From assembly GCA_040954595.2 (NCBI GenBank), contig CM082582.2, positions 806,001 to 870,000 on the forward strand: 64,000 nt of DNA. Direction: 5' to 3'. Made by a program: the position numbers and the translations under genes. This DNA comes from Balanoglossus misakiensis (taxonomy: Eukaryota; Hemichordata). Position 1 is the stretch's first letter. Each line of letters opens with the position of its first letter. The notes beneath the pieces were generated by a model. The model saw only the letters and a program-made list of their open reading frames with translations, was not told the DNA's origin and did not search any database. Below are positions 23,345 through 32,740 of this stretch, piece after piece.

Positions 23345-24075
23345 GGTTTATTGGTTTTTCGTAAAACCATAGTTAAACTCCAAAAATCTTCTTCTCCAGA
23401 ACGAGCGATGACTGAGTCGCAAGATTCGGGGAGTATGGTCACTACACTGATGTCTATCAAGTTTGCAAAGAGCATTGTGATTGGTCGAAGATTATGGTGG
23501 CCATATTGGATTTTGTAAAAAACAGAGAAAAATTGAAATTCCTTTTTCTAGTCCAAAAATTGATAGCATACAAATTAATTTTATGGATATCAATCGTCAT
23601 GTGACTAAAATATATAACAATTTTTTGGCGATTTTTCACATGACCTTTGACCTAATTATCATGCGTTATTATTTCTGCATATCTAATTCCAGGCTAACCT
23701 ATAGGGCTAGAGGTTTGGTTTTTGATGAATGTGGATTAGTGTGTGATCAAAATATTTTGCTACTTTTCATGACCCCTTTGACCTCTGCTGACCTCATTAA
23801 TTATGCACCTACCTAATTACAGGCGAACCAATAGAGCTAGAGTTTTGGTTTTTGTTGGACATGGACCAGTATGGGTAAAAAAAAATGCCCAAATGTTGGG
23901 TGACCTCAGGTGACCTTTGACCTACTTCACCCTATTTCAGCAGCAAAAATACACACATCCTTGTTATGTCATGAGATAATACATCCGATAGAAAATTCTG
24001 TTTCTTCTCATTCATACTGTGCATATATAATTCAAGATCAGCGCTTGGGCCCGACAATGCTGCTCGCAGCTTTAA
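23345..24075 (-). mobile_element. HINE-like element, 3'-truncated copy
   Basis: On minus it starts TTAAAGCTGCGAGCAGC, as does the element at 42161. It shares the body with its repeated GGTCAAAGGTCACCTGAGG-type phrases and stops at about 23345, where the RPA-like copy C begins. No protein is encoded. Confidence 0.65.
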
Positions 24076-24208
24076 TTCTTCTTCTTCTTCTTCTTCCGAG
24101 AAATTCGGCCAGTTAGATCTGGAAAACCGCTGCACCTAGGGGGCTGAAACTTGGTAGGGTGATAGGGGCCAATGAGTAGACGTGCAGTGGCTCGTGAATA
24201 TTTAATTA
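24076..24208 (-). mobile_element. 3' fragment of a second HINE-like copy
   Basis: This matches 43215-43365 on minus (…GGTAGGGGCC…, GGCCGAATTTCTCGGAAG, then GAA repeats) and abuts the 5' end of the previous copy. It stops about 10 bp before the first visible exon of the transmembrane gene. Confidence 0.65.
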
Positions 24209-24217
24209 GTTTTTCAG

Positions 24218-24504
24218 CAGCTGTATGGTAATTCTTGGTCAAAGCTATGACGAAAATGGACTCCTTGACAACTATTTTAGCTTCCATGGTGATGTTACAC
24301 AGATGAATGTATACGATTATGTATTGACTCCTGTTGAAATCCAGAGTCTGGCTTTGAACTGTTCACAAAGTCCACTTGGCAATCATGTCATGTGGGTTGA
24401 AATGGATCAAGAGTTATTGGGTAGTGTGGTCAAAATCCAGCCATCAGCTTGTGGAAGTACCAGGTGCCCAATTGGTTACTCTGGTTCACCATGCACACCT
24501 GTTG
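24218..24504 (+). CDS. Exon: pentraxin/LamG-type C-terminal half
   Basis: Acceptor tttttcag|CAGCTG (a tandem NAGNAG-type site) and donor CCTGTTG|GTAAAT; ends in phase 1. The frame reads ILGQSYDENG…FHGDVTQMNVYDYVLTPVEI…GNHVMWV, the typical end of a pentraxin domain (lGQ…D…G…F.Gd.t.vn.w..vLt..EI…gn…W). It continues with CPIGYSGSPC, an EGF-like tail. The first half of the pentraxin domain must lie upstream but was not found. Confidence 0.8.
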
Positions 24505-27500
24505 GTAAATAGCCTTATTCATTACTATCAAACAATTTTATGCATAATCTGACGAGGAGAAATTGGGTCATATTCACAGAGTTGATTAATCCTAAATCCT
24601 TACTTTAACACAGCTCTCCTTGTAATGTTATGTCTGTCCAGGGAAAACTGTGTGAAATTTTGAGTAATTTTTCCTGTGAACATTCACCAGCCCCTAGCTG
24701 CTGTGTGTTGTACTCCAATCACACAGCCTGCAATCTCCCTACTTTAGGAAGTATAGGGAATCATCATCTGCCCATGCCTGTATCGCTCACTCTTTTTGTT
24801 TCTACCGTACATGTATTTAACACTGAATGTAATGATACTATTCACAACCACTATCACCATCATCATCATCATAATCATCATCACCACCACCACCACCACC
24901 ATCATCATCATCATCGTCATCATCATCACCATCATCATCATCAGTTTCTGCTGTTCCAAGAACTAGGCTTATCATGAGTGTAATTGATCATATCAGTTAT
25001 TATGCCTATGGATACCATCTCATGACTCCTGTCCTATCTTGTAGTGTTTCTTGACAGTGATCTAGTCTATTCACATGTATCAGAAAACAAGCACTTAACA
25101 ATATCTGGATTTCTCATGAATATGTGACAGATATTAACATCTAGTAGTGCATTTACCTAAATGTACCAGTGTATGCATATGGGGTGTGGACCAGTTGTTT
25201 AATTTACAAACATTTGTTATTCTTTCATTTTTTTTTCTTCAGATAAACACGCTCCTGAAGTCATTTACTGTCCCAATACGACCCGTATAATTAGTCCTAA
25301 TAGCTTGACAACAGGAGTATGGCAGGAGCCTATATTTACAGATGATGTCGCCATTGCCAATGTGACACAAACCTACACAATGGGTAAGTTTCCTATAAAA
25401 TATCATTTCTGATTATAGATAATATATAACATTCACACTAACTAAGTTTTTTTTATCGGGGTGGGGTGGGGAGTTGATCTAAACAGAAACCAACAAGCTG
25501 AGACAACTTTCCTAAGATTATTGTCAGTATGAAGCATACTGGTACAGTTTATTCTTGTGGCCGTTACAATATATGGCTAGCACATCCTATGTGCGACAGA
25601 TGATCTTGCTTCCAAGTATTAAAGCCTCAATTGCTGATACTATTACCATATGTCTATAGGCCCTTTCCTCGATCCCAGGGCAGTACAATGAAGTTAAAAC
25701 TCGAAAGCATTTGTGTTTGCACGTAATTGTTTATTGGAAACAAAAGATTTGACCAACTGTTGAGCAAGGCCTTTAATCAGTAAAGTACTTAATATTCTCC
25801 ACTACTACTGGGGATACCCATACCACAAATGTTGTGTTCTCTTACAATGGGCAGTTGAATAAACGTGTGCGGCACCATATCTGTTTAGTATACATATCTT
25901 GTTCATGTTTATATGTACAGTCACAATCAGGAGTTGATAATATGCCTGTGTATACCCACCAGATAGCTCACTTAAATGGACCATTCTAAGTTTGAATAGA
26001 AAATCATGACAAACATTCAAGAAACGGAAGCTATTTTGGCTTTAGCACCCATGCCTGTAATGATGTGCATAATTTTGTTCTTACAGGTGACACCTTTTCC
26101 TGGGGAACCTACCAGATCAGCTATGTTGCTTCAGATACAGCTGGCAACAATGCACAGTGCAACTTTTTACTCTATGTACTGCGTGAGTGAATTTTTTTAT
26201 CATTCCTACATAAACTTTACAAATTAATTAATATCTTGACAAATTGTCATCTCTACCCCTTGTTATGTCTTGTCACATACTGTAAAACGGGACATTTTCG
26301 TGACAGAAAATATTTTGCAATATATCAAAAGAGGCAACTGTGACACGAGAATTAAATTTCTGCATTCTAGTATTTTACTAACTACTCTGTTATCTCTGAA
26401 AAACATTTTATGCGACTTTATCTTCTTCTTCTTTTTTGCCGAAGTTTGGGAAAATTTGCCGTTTTACAGTAATATGATTGCATCATTATCACTTTTGTCC
26501 CTATGTAACTATCAAAAATTATAACAACATCATTCAGAACATACAAGGACACTCAAACCCGTCTAAAACAAACCCTGTCTAATCGGGAAACCTCTCTTCA
26601 ACCAACAGCTTTTCCTAGTCCCTTTTACATAGAAACATGTTAATGTGTTGGTGTTCTGTTTAAAAGATTTGACTGTGTAATAAATATGGGTGTCACACAT
26701 ACACCATTAAGACAGTTCTGAAGCATCTCAGAATTGATACTGTCTTAAAAAAAACATGTGTGGACGGTGTAAGTGGTCCTGAAACGTCTCAGATTTTAGA
26801 CGGCTCTGCCAGCCAGACCTGAGCCGGTGTAAGGATTAACACCTCTCCGCAACCCATTGTCTATGGGGCCGAGCCTCAGCGCCCATACATAAACTTTGTG
26901 TGTGTGGACACAACATGACTCAAAGGATTAATGCTCTGTGGTTAGCACTGGCAAATAGTGTCTCAAATTTTACCCTGTGTGAACCTGGTAAAAGAGGCAT
27001 TGTGCCCTAGTGGCTAGGGTTGTGGGTTCGTTACCTAGACCTGGACATTTGGGTAGTATTTGCCTGTTGGATGATATATGAGACACAGACATTTGGGTAG
27101 TATTTGCCTGTTGGATGATAGATGAAATAAAATTAAAAATATATATATAGACAAATAAACTGTGTTCTCCTTTCTTTTACATCATTTGATTGTGAAAAGC
27201 CAGCACCACCAGTTAAAGGTATTTCCATCTGTAATGAGTTTGAGTCGGGTGTGTTCTGTCAGGTGGATTGTTTACCAGGGTACAAGTTTGCAAGCCTGCC
27301 AGCACCTTACTATCTCTGCCATAGTGAAGGATCTTTTAATCCTGAGAATCCAGACGAGGAATTCACCTTCCATGGATGTTCAGGTGAGAAAAAAATGATT
27401 TGGTATCAGTAAAGAAATATAATCAGGTTGCACATGCACATTCAGAAAATTCTCCAAAGAGAGAGAGTTGTGAGAGGGGGTATTCCAGCATTGAGACAAT

Positions 27501-30500
27501 TTTCTTTTAGTTATAAATGAAAACAGAAATATGAGTAATGCAAATTCTTGCTTTACAGTATGTCAAGGTTGTGATTACAGGTAGATAATCTGTTAACATC
27601 ATATCTGCTTACCCCAATATAAAGCTCCAGTACATTTGAGCTATTTTCTTAATATTTTGTTCTGGGTAAGCAGCTGTAACTTTCCTGATTGGCTAAGCGG
27701 TTTAGCAGTCTAAGTCAATACATCGTTCGCTAGATTGAAAATTGCATCTTTAACAAAATTTGTTTGTTTGTATTGTTCTACTGCAGCTCCTGGGAAGACT
27801 CAACGTGGAGTGAATTGTGGCGTGTCATACAATTCACAGGCTGGTACATGTAACAATGGTGTCATCCAGCAATTGAGGATCAGTTTTATGAACACTATCA
27901 ACTATCTGAATGATTTGTTTGGTATTTGTGGCGGTGAATGCAACTTTGATGACCTTGAAATAACCTGCGGCGCCTCAAACCGAAGAAAGAGACAGGCTGA
28001 TACTCAGCTTGTGGTTCAGTTCAGTTTCACAACCAATGCGTGAGTAGTAATTGTTATTTTTCGAGTATTTTATTCCCCTTCTGTTCTATTGAAATGACTT
28101 TGGTGACATGTCTAGGGTACTGATCCCAGGCTGTGTGAGGACCAGCTCTGTATTCCCTATACAGCTGGTGTTTGCATTATTGCAAAATATTCCATTCATG
28201 CAAGTGAAAACAAATTATTTTGTGTCTTAACACTCAAACATTTTCAGTTTTTGGCAACCCCATCAGTTCTGCCCACCTTCCTTCATGTTGCGGCATCCTG
28301 TATTCTAAAGATTCATGCATTCGAAATATACTGCAAAACGTGTTATTTTCGCGAGCAGTAAATTTCTGCAAAACATGCGCTGGTCAAAAAAACGTTAAAA
28401 TAAAAAGTTGTGTAAAATGTTTTTGGAGATAATGATGCAGTTAGTGAAATACGAGAACTCGAAAATTCGTCCTCACGTAACAGTCGCCTCTTTTAATATC
28501 GCGAAAATTTCCTGTCGTGAAAACAACCCAGTTTACAGTACACACTTCCGGTTGGTATTGTAATGTGGCATATGTAAGAATTTTTTGCATGTTGTTTTAT
28601 CCATTAGCTCTGCTGATGCTGCAGCTGTAGTTATTGAAGATGCAGTCAACTATGGTCCTTTTGATACAGCTGAATATTCGGTCGACGCTGAGACATTACA
28701 AGTTGAAAGTACAATATTCTGTTCCAATGGTAGTGTTCTTGTTGGAGAAGAATGTGGTGAGTGCCTATACTCCTCAGTTGTTATGTACTTTAACCCTTTC
28801 ACTCCCAGTTTCCTCTATAGAGGTCAAACCTTACCATAGAAAACAATTGGTTTGGACTGAACCATGGTGGTGAAAGGATTAAAACTGTGTCCAAAATTAA
28901 TATTATAAAAAGGTGTAGATGTTAATATGTTTATATCGCCTGATATGACCTGTTAGGTGGGCCGTATTGCTGCGAGTGTGGTTGTGAGTCGCAGTGTACA
29001 AATTAAAGACAAGTGTGAGTGGTAAATACAACCCAACCAAGAGGTGATATAAGGAAATAATTGATTTGATATGCTCATACCAAGGAGGGACAAAGTCTCT
29101 TTCTCGCTGCCCTTTTTCCATTAATTATGTTTGATAGAAGACACAGTTAATGTTATTCTACATGTGGATATATAGTGAATCAACATTCAACCACACACAA
29201 CTGCAATCCCACTTGTAGACACAAGAGTGAAAAACTGGCCAAAATGAATGCTGTGTGTTACAATTGTAGTTGTGTTTTAAACCATTAATGCATAATGATC
29301 AGTACATGAACAATGTATACATCTGCCTTCAACATTTTGTATTTCCACAGTATTGTGTCCTGAAGGGTCGTACCATGACACTGAGCTGAGTCAGTGCCAT
29401 CCTTGTGCAATTGGATATTATCAACCCCTTGAAGGACAAACAGCATGCAATGCCTGTCCAAATAATGGAGTCACCAGGGGAAAGAGATCATTATCCATCT
29501 TGCAGTGTTTTGTTATGTATAACAGAAGGCAATATCTCCTCCTCGTCCACAGCCATAGCCTAGTATCTAGCCGTATTTTGTCCGCTTTGCTTCCAAAACT
29601 AGCGTCTAGCCTCACTCATGCCACTGGCCCGATAAAACCCCATACCCCTTGACGGGAATTGTGACGTATATATCAAATTATTGTGGTGTGATCCAATATG
29701 GAAAGAATGACAATTGGAATGTTCATCTCTTTGGTTGAAAAAATAATTTTTCAACAATGATGTCTATTGCAGAGAGGTGCGATGTTGGTCACTACTTTGA
29801 CAACGGGACTTCTTAGTGCCAAAGCTGCCCCATTGGATTCTGGCAATCAGAAGAAGGAAAGTTTGTGTGTAATACTTGCCCAAAGGAAATGCTTACATTA
29901 GTTGAAGGAGCTACTGATGAGTCACAATGTCAGGTTAGGTACTTGTGTTATTTGCTATTCTTGACTACTAATCACATGATCTGGCCATGTGACGTACCCA
30001 TGGCGTTATCATTTGTAAGTGACAGGCAAGCAATATTTCGGCATCCAGTAAACTTTTTTCCGAGTAGGTTTTTACTTTAGAACCGCCAGATATGTAACAT
30101 ATTCAACAGTTTAACAAATTCACGTGAGTGAAAAGCAGATAATCGTGAATATCAAAAAATTAATCTTCTCAATTACAGAGGTATGTAAATCAGTGGGAGT
30201 CCAACTTAGTGTCAATGGGTCTTGTGAGTCGTGTCCCATGGGAACCTATCGATCAAATGCTGAACTTCAGCCATCTTGTATGCCGTGCCCATTTGGCTTC
30301 ACCACAAGAGCAGTCGGTTCAACCTTAAGTGAAGATTGTAATGTTTGTAAGTATTATGTATACAACTTTTCATGTTGTATCTCAACTGTACTGAACTGAA
30401 GGTTGTATTATTGTGCCTCAGTTGTTCAGAATAATGATAGTCCTCCAATTTTATTCTATGCTCTTTTTCCATTCCATCAACAGCTTACTGCAATGTTGGT

Positions 30501-32740
30501 TGGTACTTGAATCAGGAGTCCTATAGATGTGAGAAATGCCCTGTTGGAACATATAACTTTGAATTCAACCAGGATGCTTGTCAACCATGCCCAACTGGCT
30601 ACACTACAGGCAGAGAGGGTGCCCTATATGAAACAGAATGTGATGGTAGGAATAATTTTTCATAATCATAGAACTGATAACATGCATGAAGTGCTTGTGG
30701 AGATCAACCTTAACTGTTCAATCTGACACAAACACTTCATTATAAGAAATTTTCTTCTTTATTTAGAGTATCATTTGATATGTTGTGTGATCCAACATTT
30801 TTATATAATTTAATAATGCTCCTCCTTTAACACCTTTTCTGAAAATTTCACGGAAATAACAATATTGTAATACTGTTTTCTCAGAATTCTACATGTTAGG
30901 CTACGGAATGTGATAACCATGCACTGCATCTGGGTAGTCATCTAACTTAAAGGTATACAGTCACCTCCAATTTACAAACGCCCATATATGGCTGAAATGG
31001 AGTATATGAGAGTTCTAAAGAACATATGGTGGCGCTCTTTTTTGCATGTGCCACCCACTGAAAATCTGTGATTGGCTAGATCTCCTTTTGCCATGGTAAC
31101 TATAGCTAATTTTCCATAGGTGACCGTATACCTTTAACTGGTGATATGTATGAAGATCCCATAGTTTTATTTGGTGGTCAGTTAAAGACATTGCAAGAAT
31201 TTTTGTTTTCTAGATGCACATGAATGTCGTCTTGGTCTGGATGACTGTCACCCAAATGCCACTTGCAGGAATCTTGTACCAGGATATGAATGCACTTGCA
31301 AAACTGGTTTCACTGGTGATGGAATAACTTGTACAGGTATGTAACTATCTACAACTGAAATGTCAACAGAAATATGTACATCTAAAACGTAGACACTACT
31401 GTTGATTTAGTATAGCTCTTGCTGCCCTTTTTTCCATTAATTATGTTTGATACAAGACACTGTTTATGTTATTCACCCGGTACATGTGGATATATAGTGA
31501 ATCAATGTTCGACAGCACACAACTTCCATTCCGTTTGTAAGAAATGAATCTGCAAGTGGGTTTAGTTCTTGTCTAATACAAATGGTTCGTCAGGTAGAAT
31601 AATGTGATGTGATTTTATTCTTGTGTCTAGATAAATGTGAAGGGTTCTGCTCAAACAATGCTGTTTGCATCAAGGACAGTGATGGCAATCCTGTTTGTGA
31701 ATGTACTGATGAATATCAAGGTGAAACTTGCCGCCAGAGAATACCAATGCAAGTTAAAGGTGTGTATACATTTCTTTGTCTTTTAATAACTCAAGATTGA
31801 AAAACAATATTCACTAAAGTTTACACATTTGTTTGATCTACATGATTACAGTTTACGTTGTCTTGAAAATATTTGTGAAAATGGTGAAACTGCAACATCT
31901 GCAGTATAACTAGATTTTTGGTCAACTAACCATTTTACAATAGTTAAGCATCATAATGAATGGTTTTCTTGCTTTTATCGTAGCATATCGCCCCCGTGAC
32001 AAATAGAAATATTTAAACTCTTACAGATTCCTCCGTTGACACAGCTGTCATCATTGGTGGTGTTGCGGGAGGTTTAGCGGCTGTGTTAGTGCTTGGTGTA
32101 ATAATGTTACTCATGTACCAACGGTAAGTTATTTAGTACTACCAGAGTAGAATCGAGACAGCTGTAGACATGTTGCCCATCAGAAAACTGTGAATTTACC
32201 TGTATCTTTCCATACATGCATGAGGCAACGTGAAAAATAATCACATCTGTATCGTGGAAGCAAATTTATTCAAAGAGTTCATGCATAGACCTATTAGCGT
32301 ATAGGGTAACTGCAGTGCATCATGGTATAATTTGCGTTCAACATGCATGGCGGCTAACAAGGCAAAGTCACGCGACCAGACCGCAAAGTGTCCAACAACC
32401 ACCTGCGTTATTCTACAGTAGTAACAACATCACAACAAATCCCACATTGATGATGTTCAACTATTTGACATTCAGGTGTGCTCTTGGAGGAAAGAAACAT
32501 CCAGGCTGGGAAGAACAAGAGGCAACTATGGATATCCATTGGTTTGATGATACAGATGATGTTGATAGCAAGGCAGGGAAAAGTGTGGAAGATGAGGAAG
32601 CCTTCAGAGAAATCTATCACTACAATCCCATGTATAGTGGCGACAGTGGTAGTGCCAGTGGAAGTGAGGAATGGAGACCAAGGCCTCTTAAGAGTAGAAA
32701 TGAACTATTTCATGAGAGTCACGGAGACAGATACTTCTAA
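24218..32740 (+). CDS. Transmembrane pentraxin/HYR/sushi/ephrin-receptor-like/EGF protein gene, 5'-incomplete
   Basis: At least 14 exons. Domain order: pentraxin C-terminal part; HYR (hyalin repeat); sushi; a Cys-containing module with furin site RRKR; four ephrin-receptor-like Cys modules (GCC2/GCC3 type); EGF-Ca; EGF; one transmembrane helix; and a ~88-residue acidic cytoplasmic tail ending HGDRYF. Extracellular modules of this kind, as in SVEP1-like proteins, act in adhesion and matrix binding, but SVEP1 itself is secreted whereas this one has a membrane anchor. Most introns are phase 1, as usual for shuffled extracellular modules. The N-terminus and signal peptide are not visible: upstream lie transposon fragments and the inverted-repeat block. 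Two problems: an in-frame TAG at 29814, and a phase mismatch between the HYR and sushi exons. It may be a working gene with an optional exon, or a decaying paralogue. Confidence 0.75.
24845..24945 (+). repeat. (CAT)n/(CAC)n microsatellite in intron
   Basis: Trinucleotide tract; the His-rich open frame through it is not a gene. Confidence 0.9.
25243..25383 (+). CDS. Exon: HYR domain, first half
   Basis: Long pyrimidine tract and acceptor cttcag|AT; donor ATGG|GTAAGT; phase 1 to 1. It reads DKHAPEVIYCPNTTRI…WQEPIFTDD, the HYR opening (D…P.i.CP.n…, then w..P...D). Confidence 0.85.
26087..26182 (+). CDS. Exon: HYR domain, second half
   Basis: Acceptor ttacag|GTGAC; donor TGC|GTGAGT; phase 1 to 1. 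It reads GDTFSWGTYQISYVASDTAG then NAQCNFLLYVL, the closing half of a HYR domain (G.y.v.y.A.D.aGN.a.C.f.v.V). Confidence 0.85.
26278..26471. mobile_element. TA-flanked MITE (CTGTAAAACGG family), copy 1
   Basis: The element at 26280-26469 starts CTGTAAAACGGGACATTTTCG and ends CCGTTTTACAG, with TA on both sides, as in mariner-type insertions. It is intronic. Confidence 0.75.
27000..27130 (+). repeat. Possible tRNA-derived SINE fragment
   Basis: TAGTGGCTAGG resembles an A box and GGTTCGTTAC a degenerate B box. A 33-bp unit (ACATTTGGGTAGTATTTGCC…) then repeats twice, followed by an AT-rich tail. Weak, no second copy in the window. Confidence 0.35.
27200..27383 (+). CDS. Exon: sushi (CCP)-like module
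   Basis: It reads …SICNEFESGVFCQVDCLPGY…YYLCHSEGSF…FTFHGCS, with the C..GY.f and terminal Cys typical of sushi modules next to HYR domains. The donor TTCAG|GTGAGA gives phase 1 out. The only AG available (gtgaaaag|CCAGC) gives phase 0 in, which does not fit the phase 1 end of the HYR exon. A small exon carrying the first sushi cysteine may be missing from this reading. The sequence just upstream would supply DCEK in frame but has no AG. Confidence 0.7.
27787..28039 (+). CDS. Exon: Cys-containing module with furin site
   Basis: Acceptor ctgcag|CTCC; donor AATGC|GTGAGT; phase 1 to 2. It contains NCGVSYNSQAGTCNNGVIQQ, LFGICGGECNFDDLEITCG, then NRRKRQA, a consensus furin cleavage site (R-X-K/R-R), suggesting processing in the secretory pathway. 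The module itself was not recognised. Confidence 0.8.
28329..28540. mobile_element. TA-flanked MITE (CTGTAAAACGG family), copy 2
   Basis: Starts CTGCAAAACGTGTTATTTTC and ends GTGAAAACAACCCAGTTTACAG with TA flanks. Diverged from the copy at 26280; intronic. Confidence 0.65.
28608..28756 (+). CDS. Exon: linker to the Cys-module array
   Basis: Acceptor ccattag|CTC; donor TGTG|GTGAGT; phase 2 to 1. It reads ADAAAVVIEDAVNYGPFDTA…FCSNGSVLVGEECG, the latter being the opening Cys of the first ephrin-receptor-like module. Confidence 0.8.
29107..29235 (+). mobile_element. Half copy of the foldback MITE
   Basis: GCTGCCCTTTTTCCATTAATT through GGATATATAGTGAATCAACA, as at 19196. The second arm is missing. 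Confidence 0.65.
29351..29511 (+). CDS. Exon: ephrin-receptor-like Cys module 1
   Basis: Acceptor tccacag|TATTG. It reads CPEGSYHDTELSQCHPCAIG, YYQPLEGQTACNACP, then GVTRGKRSLSILQC, fitting C.pG.y…C.pC..G.yq…C..CP…T…..C. The donor (TTTT|GTTATG) is weak but gives phase 0, which fits both following exons. Homology to repeats begins about 45 bp later. Confidence 0.7.
29555..29700 (+). repeat. Fragment of the 62.7 kb / 48.7 kb repeat
   Basis: TAGCCGTATTTTGTCCGCTTTGCTTCC and following bases match 62715-62830 directly and 48600-48720 inverted. Confidence 0.65.
29775..29933 (+). CDS. Exon: ephrin-receptor-like Cys module 2, with an in-frame stop
   Basis: 159 nt, phase 0 to 0 (acceptor gcagag|AGG, donor CAG|GTTAGG). 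It reads CDVGHYFDNGTS, stop, CQSCPIGFWQSEEG, then CNTCPKEMLTLVEGATDESQCQ. The TAG at 29814-29816 sits where related modules carry an ordinary residue, so one substitution probably made it. Because the exon is frame-neutral, skipping it would leave the protein one module shorter. Inclusion would truncate it before the EGF and membrane segments. Confidence 0.7.
30181..30346 (+). CDS. Exon: ephrin-receptor-like Cys module 3
   Basis: Acceptor attacagag|GTATGT (second AG, phase 0 in); donor GTTT|GTAAGT (phase 1 out). It reads VCKSVGVQLSVNGSCESCPM, GTYRSNAELQPSCMPCPFGF and then TTRAVGSTLSEDC. Confidence 0.8.
30484..30645 (+). CDS. Exon: ephrin-receptor-like Cys module 4
   Basis: Acceptor atcaacag|CTTAC; donor GATG|GTAGGA; phase 1 to 1. 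It reads YCNVGWYLNQESYRCEKCPV, GTYNFEFNQDACQPCPTGYT, ending ETEC. Confidence 0.85.
30947..31137. mobile_element. TTAA-flanked MITE
   Basis: TTAAAGGTATACAGTCACCT at the left mirrors AGGTGACCGTATACCTTTAA at the right, with TTAA at both ends, as for piggyBac- or Kolobok-type insertions. Intronic; no coding. Confidence 0.75.
31214..31336 (+). CDS. Exon: calcium-binding-type EGF module
   Basis: Acceptor ttttctag|ATGC; donor ACAG|GTATGT; phase 1 to 1. It reads DAHECRLGLDDCHPNATC, then NLVPGYECTCKTGFTGDG. Asp/Glu at the start and the NxxxGYxCxC pattern indicate the Ca-binding EGF type. Confidence 0.9.
31421..31532 (+). mobile_element. Half copy of the foldback MITE
   Basis: GCTGCCCTTTTTTCCATTAA through GGATATATAGTGAATCAATG. 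Third member of the family, intronic. Confidence 0.6.
31631..31759 (+). CDS. Exon: EGF module
   Basis: Acceptor gtgtctag|ATAA; donor TAAAG|GTGTGT; phase 1 to 1. It reads KCEGFCSNNAVCIKDSDGNP then VCECTDEYQGETC, six cysteines in EGF spacing. Confidence 0.9.
32027..32123 (+). CDS. Exon: transmembrane helix
   Basis: Acceptor cttacag|ATTCC; donor CAACG|GTAAGT; phase 1 to 2. It reads SSVDTAVIIGGVAGGLAAVL then VLGVIMLLMYQR: about 23 hydrophobic residues with GxxxG-like spacing, then a basic stop-transfer residue. This fixes a type I membrane orientation. Confidence 0.9.
32476..32740 (+). CDS. Last exon: cytoplasmic tail
   Basis: Acceptor gacattcag|GTGTG, phase 2 in; TAA ends at 32740. The ~88-residue tail is rich in Asp/Glu/Ser (WFDDTDDVDSKAGKSVEDEE, YHYNPMYSGDSGSASGSEEW). 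Tyrosines in EIYHYNPMYSGD could be phosphorylation sites, which is inference only. No catalytic domain is seen. Confidence 0.9.

Larger units (their letters stand above)
6650..23345. repeat. Large inverted repeat: left arm 6650-15408, right arm 19630-23345
   Basis: Corresponding inverted pairs: 6660-7050 with 22980-23340; 7906-8240 with 22380-22700; 8350-8540 with 22075-22275; 9930-10200 with 21010-21290; the 308-bp unit with 20590-20960; 15251-15405 with 19632-19790. Exceptions are 8560-8710 and 9825-9900, which match 21340-21480 and 22015-22080 in direct orientation, so one internal segment has flipped. The arms differ in length because the left one carries the expanded array and LINEs. Confidence 0.85.

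Noticed and set aside
24630-24977. His-rich 115-codon frame
   Set aside because: It spans an intronic (CAT)n/(CAC)n microsatellite.
32315-32475. Upstream extension of the last exon's frame (open from 32315)
   Set aside because: The acceptor at 32475 and the phase match to the transmembrane exon show that this is intron.
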